From Gaertneriomyces semiglobifer (lineage: Eukaryota > Chytridiomycota > Chytridiomycetes > Spizellomycetales > Spizellomycetaceae), in assembly GCA_025558075.1 (NCBI GenBank), contig JAHLKF010000012.1:186001-250000 (forward strand): a DNA stretch of 64,000 nucleotides, in the 5' to 3' direction. Positions 22,927 through 34,045 of this stretch are shown piece by piece; within the stretch, counting starts at the first letter, position 1, and every line of letters begins with the position of its first letter. The notes under the pieces are model-generated. The model was not told where the DNA came from. It ran no database searches and worked only from the letters and a program-made list of their open reading frames with translations. The position numbers and the translations under genes are program-made.

Positions 22927-24210
22927 GGTTGCGTACTATGTTTGAGCGGACACAGCTACAGTGTGTGTCGGAGAGAAAGGTGTGCTTGTCGTTGCCTTCG
23001 TTCTAACCCCGATCTTAACCTGCTTCACTCACTGCCTGGGAGAAAGAGATGGTCGCTTTGGGGAGCGGGCAGAAGAAAGAGGAGGTGGTGGGGAAGCAGA
23101 GAAACCTGGATGGAAAAACAAGGGGGGGATTCCTCACGAGGAGAATGGCAACCGACCAGCGTTGCGATTAATGGAATCTGCGCTGACCCCACACGCCCCA
23201 CCCACTTTGCTTAGCAACCGTGTTGGATGACTGTGCCGTCGGAGTTAGTCGGGTAGCGTCTTTGTTACGTCATCACATGGCAGGAGGGAAAAAGTCGCGT
23301 GCGTGCGTATTGGTCCAGATTTTGAGGGAGAACTACTGTATCCGTTGCACTCTGTTGATCTGATCTGCTTTTGATCAAGGCAGCCGGAAAATTATCTTGC
23401 CGGTAACGATGGACGCCAGACACATTCCTGTTTGGAACCGGATGAAATTCTATAAATAGCTTATATGAATCAGCGAGCTGGGGCATTCAGTTGCGCCTTT
23501 GCTTATTTGATGATTGATTGATAACAAGGGATGGCAACCTTGCTTACGTTATGAGCGGACTTTCAGCAGCGCGCGTTGGAGCTTCATCATTCTGGTCTCG
23601 CTGCAAGAAAAAGACTTTGCTGCACGGGCATCCTGAACCCGTTGCCTGCAAAATTCTCATCGTCGAATGGCTAGGAACTCATTGGTAGGCCTTTGGAGTG
23701 GGAAACTTCCGGCTGTCACACGATGTGTCTCGGACCCATCGCCAATGCCCAGTTCGCCCGCCTCAACATTGTCACAACGAAAATAGTGACAGACCGCGTA
23801 AGTAACCTTGCTATTTACATGAGAGCCAGTAAGGTCAATGATACGGGGCCACAGTCGCTAATGCCTGCCTGAACGAGCAAGGCCTGAAATTTATCAGCCG
23901 AAATTTCCAGGTCAAACATTGCGCTCTCACCCTGCAATCTCAGCAGTGGCTGGAATACCCACTATTTTACGGTCGTAGTGTCGTTGCAGCACCTGAGTTT
24001 AGCACAGGTACAGCCCATTTGCGCACACATCGAGGATCTGGAGTCGGTAGGTGGCTCATGACTGGCATGAAAGTTTCCGTCGGGGCATGTACTGAAGGCA
24101 ATCCAACCATTTCCATGGTAATTTTTCATCTCAGTTCGTCCACGTTCAATATTTGCAAGCCTCATACAATTATTGAAGATCTCCTTCATCGAAGAGAACG
24201 ACAGCAGACA
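22927..24210. other. Divergent intergenic region of 1.3 kb
   Basis: Shared upstream region of aconitase (minus) and the BRSK/Gin4-type kinase (plus). It includes TATAAATAG at about 23450-23458, too far from either gene to assign. Open frames are short and unconvincing. Confidence 0.55.
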
Positions 24211-26964
24211 ATGAATCCTCCACCGCGGGCGCCTCTAACTGTAGCAACTGATGCTGGTATACCTCCACCGCCGCCAGCATATGGCACTACACCACGAACT
24301 CCCATCACACCGCAAACACAACGCCCTGGCTCTTCCGGTGGTATGCGGCCTGGAACCCCTGGAGGCCAACGCATCGGTCCATATATGGTTGGAAAAACGC
24401 TTGGTGTGGGGAGTACTGGGCGGGTAAAGCTGGGAAGCCATATTGAGACTGGGCATAAAGTCGGAATTAAAATCATACCGAAAGAAGCCATTCACAAGGA
24501 GGGAAAGGAAGGTACCGGAGGCTTAAACAAAAAGCTTGAGAGGGAAATCACAATCATGAAATTGATTCAGCATCCGAATGTGCTCCAGTTATACGATGTC
24601 TACGAAACCGACAAGGAATTGTAAGTCCTATGAGGAAGTATTCGCATCTATCAGCTCGTCACTGACAACTGGGTGCGCAGATTTTTGATACTGGAGTTTG
24701 TGGAAGGTGGAGAGCTGTTCGACTACCTCGTAAAAAAAGGACGACTTTCAGAGTCAGAGGCGCTGAGCTTCTTTCAGCAGATTATGTTTGGAATTGACTT
24801 CTGTCATCGATACCTCATTTGGTAAGCGGCATACTACCAAGGTCAAACGTTACGCTTCCTCAGCAGACTCATCATAACTTTTCTCGAAACGCTATAGTCA
24901 CCGTGATTTAAAACCCGAGAACTTACTCTTGGACCGCGATCTCAATGTTAAGATTGCGGATTTTGGGATGGCCTCGCTGCAGGTTCCTTCTAAAATGCTT
25001 GAAACATCGTGTGGCTCTCCACACTATGCCAGTCCCGAGATTATCAAAGGCATCAAATACGACGGTGCAGCAGCTGATATTTGGAGTTGTGGAGTTATAC
25101 TGTATGCGCTGTTGACTGGAAACTTGCCCTTTGATGATGAAAACATTCGCCGGCTGTTGAGCAAGGTTAAGAGTGGAGTGTATGTTATTCCAGAGCATGT
25201 CAGTGATGATGCGAAAGATCTGATACGGAAGATGTTGCAAATCAAGCCTGGTGATCGTATTACGGTGAGAATTATCGTAAACAGGTTGTCAGTCTGAAAT
25301 GTCACGAAACTGATATATTCATGGCTGGGCAGATGAGAGATATTTTCCGTCACCCTTGGTTTACGTCGCGGCCGCCAAAGAACCCGAGTGTGATGAACTA
25401 CAACGTCGACGAAGTCAAACTGCAACGACCAATTGATGACCTTAATGACATTGAACCGGACATTCTTAACTCACTCTCGTTATTGGGCTGGGGAAATGAA
25501 GAAGAACTTTTGAATGCGCTACAAGCGAAAGAGTAAGGGCTGTATTTACTCAATAGTGGTGGATTTAAGCTGACCATGATATTATAGACGCAATATGGAG
25601 AAGACTTTCTATCACCTCCTGCTCTCGCACAAGCAGTCTTCCCTAGAAAACTACGACCCCGCACAGACGTCAACATGGGATATTGAAGGCGGTCCTCGCC
25701 GCCGGACTTCGTCGTATATGTCACTTTCCAACTCGCGCTTTGACCTTTCCCGCTCCGAATCTGTCATCAGCAACAACGTACCGGAGATGCGAACCGGCCG
25801 GAGCACGGATGAGTTATATACCCGCAAAAGTGTAGATGACCTGCGAAAAAGTCGTGAAGAATTTCGTAAAGGAGCGAGCAGCCAAGATGTTCTGTCTCAT
25901 ATCAAAGGGAAGAGCAATGAAGATGGTGCCCTGGGCGTTGTTGATGAGGAGCGGGAACAGGGACAGGCACATGGACACGTGTCAAGCGTGGTGGATGATC
26001 AGAGACGATTTGCGCCAATCAGGCCAGCCAGTCCCTTACCCGACGTACCCAGTCCGAAGAAGAGCTCCACTACTGATACCATATCATCCACAGGCTCGTC
26101 GGGTCATCCGCCTCGGTCGGTCAGAAGTGCATCGAAGGCCTCGAGCAATACGCCGCTTAAAAAGGGAGAAGGCCTGAGCATTTCTATCCCGAGTTTAACT
26201 GAAACTGGGAGTGGAAGTAGCGGAAGTTCAGCCCAAAGTGGAGGCGTTCCGTGGACCCCAAAGTTCGCCAGGAAAAGGAATCGTAAGTGTTGTTTGCTTT
26301 CCGTCACTGTTTTGTTGACCGACACTCAATGTCACCATCAGATCCGATTCCACCAACCCCCCAAACACCGAACGCAACCATCACACAATCACCGAAACGC
26401 TCCTGGTTCGCAAGCCTATTCAACTTTAAGCCTGACGTGCCTTACATTGTTTCCCACCGCTCGTTTGATGACACCCTTAGCCGCATCGATCAGCTTTGCA
26501 ACGAATGCAATGTTCAGGTGCAACAATCCAGAGACTCTTCCTTCAAAGCAAAGTATCCTCGCAGCCACGATAGAAGTAGTGTCATAATTAGCCCGGGCAG
26601 CGTGTCCTCGGGTTCCCCTAGCACACCAAGCACACCTCATGGCCCTAGCCCACTACGCGAAGGGAGTAGTGAAGGGCCGTCAAACATATCGGCCAAAAGT
26701 GGACTGAAAGCCGCCAAGTTTCGCATTGAGGTTGTTGAGATGCCGCCTGAAACTGAAGCAGGGGAGGACAAGAGAAAAATCAATTTTGTACTGCAGCATG
26801 GTAAGTTTACCCGACGCATCTTGTGAAGGTGAATTTCTCCCCGTGACTGACATACGTGGTAAGGCGCACTTTCGACGATGCAAGCAATCATGAAGCGATT
26901 CATGGATACATGGGACGCTGATCAGCAGAGGTATTCGGAAACAAGTTGGTCTTCGGCTGAATAA
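24211..26964 (+). CDS. Ser/Thr protein kinase of the BRSK/SAD - Gin4/Hsl1 type
   Basis: Seven exons: 24211-24620, 24681-24821, 24898-25264, 25333-25532, 25588-26282, 26342-26800 and 26864-26964; all phases agree; 790 residues. The kinase domain is at about 56-320: glycine loop LGVGSTG, Lys87 (GIKII), HRDLKPEN at 185-192, DFG at 205-207, and an LKB1-type activation loop [14 protein letters not shown] with Thr220. A UBA-like segment follows at about 346-385 ([19 protein letters not shown]), as in AMPK-related kinases. A Ser-rich linker leads to a C-terminal KA1-like region that starts [13 protein letters not shown] and ends [11 protein letters not shown]. These kinases control cell polarity and the septin/Wee1 size checkpoint in yeasts. 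The BRSK-style KRSWF element is kept, but exact orthology is unresolved. Confidence 0.92.
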
Positions 26965-27607
26965 CGCACTGTTTAGCGGTTACGGATGAATCTCATTCAA
27001 CTTTGAGCGAGAGTGTTTATCATTATATCTCAATATTATACAATTCTTGTGCTTGGTTTTTGGGTCTTACAAGGAAGATTCTTTTGTATTTCTACTTCAA
27101 TCTAAAGCGGTTCACGGAACTGTCGAACTTTCACCTTGTTCGTCCACCCCGCCCGCGGTATCCATCCAGAGATTGACCTTCCAGGTATTTTTCCGGCGGG
27201 TCTTGATGAGGTGGGCATGCCGTCGGAGTTACGCGTTTCGTAAGCTGGTCCGTCGACACGAAACCGCCGTCCGAACCTTGTCAATTTCTGTGAATGGCTA
27301 TGTGATCGCAAAAATCAATCTGGTTGCGAGCTGGACGGGTACCACAATGGATCCATGACCCTAAAGGGTCAACATCCATTCCCAGTGTAACCGATTTTGA
27401 CCGTGGGTTCCAGTGGTTCTGGTTGTTTAATACCAAAAGTTCTATTCATAGATCCACTACATGCTCCCAGGATAATCGAAACATCCCTCGGACTTGGGAC
27501 TCGATGGAACATATGGCATAAAGGCTTTGCGATGCTTTTGGAAAATGCAGGATCATATGTTGTAATGATACCAGAACGACTGTCTCAGTCGCCATACCAC
27601 AACCAAG
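26965..27607. other. Intergenic region
   Basis: 3' flank of the kinase and upstream region of the NTPase gene. One frame at about 27430-27650 (VLFIDPLHAP..., GLGTRWNIWHKGFAMLL) looks faintly protein-like, but it overlaps the NTPase start in another frame and has no supporting structure. Confidence 0.5.
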
Positions 27608-29026
27608 ATGCTCTCTCGTCGGTCGTCATTTTCCCTCCGAAGCAACCATTCAAATCACATCCGTTCGAACCAGTCTGCACAAGTTGGTGTTGGCTCGTCC
27701 CAGTCACATCGAGTTCGCCCTGTGCGAGCGAACAGCGACACGCCATTTACTGACCAAACCAATAACAATGGTAGATTCGTCTCCAAAATGCTGGTCAACG
27801 TGTCCATCGACCGCGAAGATACCGTGACCAGGCTAGAGAAGATGCGAAAGTTGGTGGAGTTGCTGGACGTACACCGCGTCGTACTGTTGACGGGGACCAA
27901 GGCTAGCGGCAAGTCCGCTGTGCTGTGTACTTTCGAGCACTACATTGCATTCCAGTATGGAGAAGATGCAGTGGACAAGGGAGAACAGAAACTACAAGTG
28001 AAACTAAAACCTGTCAATAACTGGCATGGAATCAACGGTGACGAGGAGTTGGAGCGGGTGATACCTAGAATGTTTGACGAACCACCGGAGGGATGGGTCA
28101 AGTTCATTATTGTCGATGACGTGCATTCAGCTTATACGTCGAAATTCTCTCGGCTGTGGAACAATGTCGAGAAGTTGCTTGCCAAGAAAGAGACCCGTGT
28201 GAGATTATTGATGACGACGCTATGGTCAGAACCACAATATACCCGAGCTGTACCTTGCATCCTGGATCATCGGTTTTTATACTTTGATCCGCTGGAGATG
28301 CAGGAGGCCGCAGTGGGATTCCACGCGTATGTCAAGTTTGAGGTGCCGAGAGAGATGAGAGACTACGTCTATGAAACGAGCGGAGGTCGACCGTGGCTGG
28401 TAAATGAACTTTTTTGGAGATTACAACAAGGGCTAAGAAGATTAAAACCGGAATACCGGACATATGATGTCTGTGTTGAGGAATTGTCCAAGCCGCCGGT
28501 ATGTGCTGACAAGCCGTTTTTGTTTTGGCTGTAATATACCAACCTCCGCTCCGTACTATGTTAGCTTGGATTAAATTGGTGCGCAGGACATATTTCCTCC
28601 TCTGGCAATTTTTTCTTGATGAATTCTGGCTCCTATTCATTGGACACCTGTTTTGAAACTGGATATGCCTTACTTGGTCGGTTGTTAGCAGATGGAATGG
28701 TTCCCATGGAGTCACCAAACTTAGCGACGGGTGCTGTTCAGAGGGCGCTGATTCGCCGCGGCCTGATCGCTGAGCAGTATGAAGCTACGGGCTTTCCACC
28801 GCAGTCAACAGGTTCGAATGGCGAGTCGTACGTTGTTTTCGCGACGCCCATTCAAAGAAATGTGAGCTTGAAGGAATACGAGCAGCATATGATAGAGCGA
28901 CGTGATGCCGAAAGGATCAACAGCGAAAAACTGGCGCGGAGGCGCACAAGCAGCGTGACGTCCTTGAAAGTCATGTTCAAAAAAGTTTTAGGAAGAAGAC
29001 GGAGCTCTGCTGATGGAGTTGATTAA
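27608..29026 (+). CDS. P-loop NTPase (AAA/STAND-like), unrecognised family
   Basis: Two exons, 27608-28498 and 28565-29026 (phase 0), about 450 residues. The alternative acceptor at 28587 would put the second exon out of frame. Walker A GTKASGKSA is at about residue 96-104 and Walker B VKFIIVDDVHSA at about 175, with a downstream sensor-like RVRLLMTTLW. The layout resembles AAA ATPase domains in archaeal/STAND-type signalling NTPases. The N terminus is Ser/Arg/Asn-rich. The C-terminal exon contributes a Leu-rich helix (YALLGRLLAD) and ends in a very basic tail (KVMFKKVLGRRRSS). There is no signal peptide. It lies downstream of the kinase on the same strand with its own 640-bp spacer. No function is assigned. 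Confidence 0.68.
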
Positions 29027-29278
29027 TCGAAGGATAACAGGCATGCATGGGCTTCAGACATCAACCATGCAATGTTGGGTAGTAGTATAATTATTTCTGG
29101 TGCATTGAAAAGCGATCAACGGGACAAATATACGCATGCCAACCCGCTAACCACGAAATAGATATCACTATTAATATGTGACGGGGGTATATCCGTATCT
29201 ACAGAACATGTATGTCTACGGCCATGTGATAACCAATCTTTCGTTACATCAAATGTGGCAGGATGGATGCCTACGTCT

Positions 29279-32200
29279 TCATACAGCGTCTGTATGATCA
29301 TTTCCGGTATTCATTAAGACACCTCCCTTCATAGAAATCTCTGTGGCAGTCTCCGAGAAATTGTTGGGATTTCGTAGTCGGGACTCCAGCGGGTCGCGGG
29401 TCAGCTGAGAAATAGATTGCGCGGATGCAAGGTGGCCAGCTTGGCTCATGTTGAGATTCGACAGACGGCTCAGCTCCTTCTCTTTCCGGCGTTGGGATGG
29501 TGATTCTACTGGTACTACAGGGCTGCGCGGGGACGTCTGGAACACTCGTGAAGCTATTGATGAAGACGAGTGCGATCCGGTTGTTGTTGTTGTTGTTGTT
29601 GGCAGTCGTCCGAGGGAAAGCGCTGACATTCCAGCGGCATGAGGGCTTACGATTTGGGAACTGCTATTGGATGATGACGTGGTGTTTCCTCCAGCAATCG
29701 CATGAATGTTACTCTGCGACTGTGTCAAACCGGCCCAGCGGGCACGATTCTTTCCGATTTCGCGTGATATCTTTAGAGTTTTGTCATTGGTGCCATGGAA
29801 GGCGCGCCATGTGTCGTACAGTGGCGCTACAAGAATATCGATGAATCCAATCTGTAGTAGCACATCTGATTAGGACTTACCAATGAAAGAGATCGAGCTG
29901 AGCATTTCGACATTACCTGACACTTCGGTACGTTGGCATTGGTTCTGTCCATGAATTGACTTACGGGCAATCCCAATTCTCTCTCCTTGTCTCCTTGCAA
30001 GTAGAATTCTTGCATGACACATTCTGTCCACTTGCTGCTCAGCACGAAGGTTTTGGTAGGGTTGCATAGATCAGCGCATTTGATGGCAATTTCTCCGGCC
30101 ATCAGTCTACTCTCCTGATTTGTCTCTAACTTCAGTATACCATACTGAGCTCCGCCCGCCGGTGTACTGGGTGCTGTAGCAGAAATCTTGGACTTAAACT
30201 TATTGATATACTCAAAATGTTTGCCCATGTCGGTAGCGAGGATTAGTCGAATGACCATTTTGCGAAGCTCGTCAAATTCCTCATTTGACAGATCGGCGAA
30301 AATGTTACAATTTGAAGTGAGAGTTTTGCGAAAGACGTGTGCCGAGTGGTGAAATTCTAAGACGCTGTTGTCACTGAGGTAGAGCATGAGTTAGAACATC
30401 TGTACCCATTAAAGACTACATGGGCTACTCACGAATATAGAATGGCCCACTCATGTCGGCTTTTCACCAAAAAGTTGTTGTTTAACCCTGGGTGATCGAT
30501 ATCATGCCCTGCGGCAGCAATTACCAACGCGAACACTTCCAGGGGACTGAAGTGGACCCCAATTGAATCTTCGATGAGCAGATAATTGAGCGCATGCAGG
30601 ACATCGGCTGCATGAATAACGTTGTGATAGGGATGTGGGTGATATTCTTGTTCAATCATCTGAACAGGGTCAATGGTTACATTTCTGGTGCGGCGAGCTC
30701 TGCTTGTGAAAGTTACGTACCAGTAACCAATTCCGCATCTTCTCGAAATCAATATCAAGCTCCCTTAACTTCTCGTTACCTTCTACTATATACATTCCCG
30801 AGAAGAATAAAGGATGTCCGTTCGTCATTTCGGTGAAATGGAACATGTCAAAATTCCAACTCAGGTACCACAGATTCAAATAGTCGTGCGTTTTAACTTT
30901 ATCTACATCGCGCAGAACCACGTCCGCGCGGGAAACATTCACGTTCCCCATTTGTGTTGAGACGTCCGCGGCGGAGAAAATTGACAATCTCTTTGAACCG
31001 TCTATTACATCGCTACTGAGAAGCATCGGGCGAAGCGATGCGGATGACCGACGACCTGGCGCGGACGGTCGTCGGCGCGTTAGGGTACCCGTCTCAAAGC
31101 CGGCAGCATTTGTGGCAGGACTCGACGATATCGCAGCTAAGCCCGCGCTATAAGACGCGCTTTTGCCCAATTCAGTCGCTGCGTTCAAGAGCTTCCCGCC
31201 TGTCTTAGCGCTTTTGGCAAGTTCGGTTGGAGCATTTAACGAATTGGAACCAGCAGAAGCGTGTCTCGGCAGACTGCCATGGCCGCCCGCACCACCAGCG
31301 TTTCCAGTGGCTGCAGTGATATCCATAACCCACTGTCTCATTTCCGCATCCACATCTGCCTCTTCACGACCCGGATCTAAGAAGTTTGGCTGATTGGAAC
31401 GAGCCGACGTGAGTGTATCGATCAGGAATTCAATATGCTCTGCATCCATTTTTCGGCCCTTTTTGGCCCCGTCGCGATACATCTTGAGGATGTCTACCGC
31501 CCTGTCGGATGGTCCGCTAATATCTATCGTAGGAACACGATATGCGTTACCAATTGCTGAAGGTTTTTCTCTATCCACTCTGTTATGCCGGCGTCGATAG
31601 TAGTAAACACTGCAGAGGAACCCCGCGGCGGCCAAAAGTAGGGCGCCCACCAATGGCGGGACCACCCGGGGTAATATCCATGACAGGGTGACCGTCTTCT
31701 CCGAGTCATCAAGCCTAATGGAATCTGTTGGCCTTCCGCCCGTTCGCCAAGGAATGTCCATGTAATACTCCAGTGAATCATTCTTCGTGGTGTACATCGC
31801 GAACTTTTCCAAAACCCCGGCCGTCGCGTAGAAATATTCATGCTGACCCATTCGCGTATTCCCATCAAACTCAAGAATGCCTGAAGCAGTTTCGACAACC
31901 CCTATCTCATATAAACCGGGGAATTCGAGGTCTAACAGAATTCCTAGGAAGCCTAACGCCAAGGCATCATAAATACCATCCCCAAATTCGTCCCCTAAAC
32001 GCTTGAACGCCCGCATCACCAGTTCTAAACAACTGTGCATGAAGAAGAAACCATCTGGTATTTCTGTCAGACCCCGTAAGTTTGGATACTTGTCCAATAC
32101 TTCCGTAGAGTTCCAATTCTCCAATATTCGATCGTACACGGGTCCATAGCCACTGCGCGGTTTGGCCACAATGAAACCGTTCATCATTGATGTTAATGAA

Positions 32201-33258
32201 TCATCCCCCGAGTTTACCACGTAATCAAATAGCTTTTTCGAAATGATCCACACGTAATCTGATACAAGCATGCCCAGGTTTCTACAAATAACAAATTGGG
32301 AAGTGAGCAATCGGGTTTCAGAGAACAACGTTAACAACACGCACTTTGCTCTGGGTAGCACCTCTGCAAACGTCGGGCCGTCCATCGTGGCCACAATGAC
32401 ACTTCTACGAGAGCTCTTGATTTCCTTCAATCTAGTCTCATAGTCCGCGGGCGGTGTCTGAACGTGATACTCGCTGAACCGCAGGTCGTGCGCCGTCCAG
32501 AATGGCGCAAGCCCAACATCTGCATACTCCCCACCCACCGTTTTGAGATTGACCATCTGCCGCCAACCCTGTGACACAATCAGCTTGTTAAGTCCTCGGG
32601 CCCATTGAGAACTGTCGGGGATGGTTCGAATTAGGGTCTCCATCTCTTTGTCCAGCATACTGAAATCAGTCGCAGAGCTTTCACAGTACGGTAGCGCGAA
32701 GAGGGAGGCCGTTTGAGCTGTCTCGAAAGCATACGCTGCACCCACCCCAAAGACTGCAGCTCTATATGTAACTAACTCCCAAAGAACACCGAACGAGCCC
32801 CCACTTCGCGTTCCTTCTGTAGCTGATGGCATTAATTCTATGTTAATGCCAGCTAATACTCCGTCGGCCTGTATCGTCTCCATTCCCCAACGGAGAAAAT
32901 CTCCAATTTGAAGGGCTGTCGGATCAGTTTTGTCCTCAACGAAATACGCCATCGAAATGCCCGATGGCAAATCTTCTTCGGGATCATCAGCGCGGCGAGT
33001 GAGTCTCCGGGACACATTCGCTGCTTTAATCGTCGCTTCGGGCATTCCTGAGCGCAGTAAACTTACGGCGCGGCTAGCTTGACATGCTCGTCGTCGCTCC
33101 GAAAGCGTGCTGTTCGACAAGGTTGAACGATTTGTTCTCGCAACGCATCGCTCTATCCAAGTCTCTGTATCCAAAATGTCGTCTGATATTGAATCTGCGC
33201 GTCCACTTTTTATCCACCACCATGAGGCCAAAAGAAGCAGTGCCAAATGCTTCCGCAT
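29279..33258 (-). CDS. Receptor-type phosphodiesterase: Venus-flytrap ectodomain, one membrane span, class I PDE catalytic domain
   Basis: Five exons: 33258-32345, 32281-30721, 30659-30433, 30373-29917 and 29851-29279; all phases agree; 1243 residues. A signal peptide (MRKHLALLLLASWWW) starts at the second of two in-frame Mets. Residues about 105-480 match the ANF-receptor/type I periplasmic-binding fold: IGDFLRWGMETIQADG, GVGAAYAFETAQTASLFALPY, RTIPDSSQWARGLNKLI, and LGMLVSDYVWI across the first splice. One membrane span lies at about 508-528, then a Ser/Ala-rich linker. The PDE domain (about 770-1110) has HNVIHAADV (His841), GHDIDHPG (His877, Asp878), IKCADLCNP, LPVSQFMDR and the invariant-Gln region. 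It should hydrolyse cAMP and/or cGMP in the cytosol under control of an outside ligand. The C-terminal tail is Ser-rich. Confidence 0.9.
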
Positions 33259-34045
33259 TTTCGGCTCAACTCCATGCGTTGCGCACACCGACCAGGATAG
33301 CTCGCTTACTTAGTCGGATACTTTTTTGCGGCAAACTTTACGACCACTCTTGGTCCGCTGGTGTCGATTCCACGCCTCGTTTCCTTCAGCAGTCGCTGAT
33401 GATGATGTGGCACTATCAGCAATCCCGCAAAGGAATGTTACTATTAAAGTGCTCTAGCTAAGGGAATCCAAACAACTGTTCGCGCTGCCTGCAGCATCCA
33501 AGGTTAGGAAATGGAAACCGATCGACGGAGAGGTGATTAAGATTTGGCTATCGTTGCTTGGTGGACATTGATGGTCGACGTGAATTGCGCGCTGGTATAG
33601 ATAGTACCGTTAGCTTTAGTGCCATATTCATAAATCTGTCAGTGTTGGTAATCTCCGCAATGCCTGTTTACGTACAATGGGTATCCACCTCGCAGGACGG
33701 CTGAGTGCTATGTATAGTAACATCTCGTTGGAGGTCCCGCTGCATAGCCGACGAGTGATACCTGAAAACTCCATTCTTGATGATTTGTTCCATGGCGATG
33801 TTTCTGTTCAGGAAGCGTTTTGGTGATCTGTTGCTTTGAACGCGTGAGACTTTCGAATCGGATATCAGCAACGAAGAGCGGGTGCAAAAAGCTGAACAAT
33901 TCCCTGTATTGCACGGATTACTACAATACCATATCATGCAAAAGACAATCGACTAAACTACGCGGATACATGTAAACGTTCGTTGTAAGTATACTAGCTA
34001 ACTAAAGCATCGCGGAAATGGAGCCAAACGGGCGAAGTCGACTGC
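33259..34045. other. Intergenic region
   Basis: Upstream of the receptor phosphodiesterase and 3' flank of the secreted repeat protein. No gene, repeat or clear promoter element is seen; the Cys/Ser-rich minus frame at 33668-33937 has no support. Confidence 0.55.

Noticed and set aside
27397..27753. Possible upstream coding exon (GLGTRWNIWHKGFAMLLENA)
   Set aside because: It overlaps the NTPase start in another frame and no donor joins it in phase; composition alone is not enough.
29941..29990. GTAAGT donor-like site inside the PDE exon
   Set aside because: The sequence encodes GLPVSQFMDR, a conserved PDE motif, so it must remain exonic.
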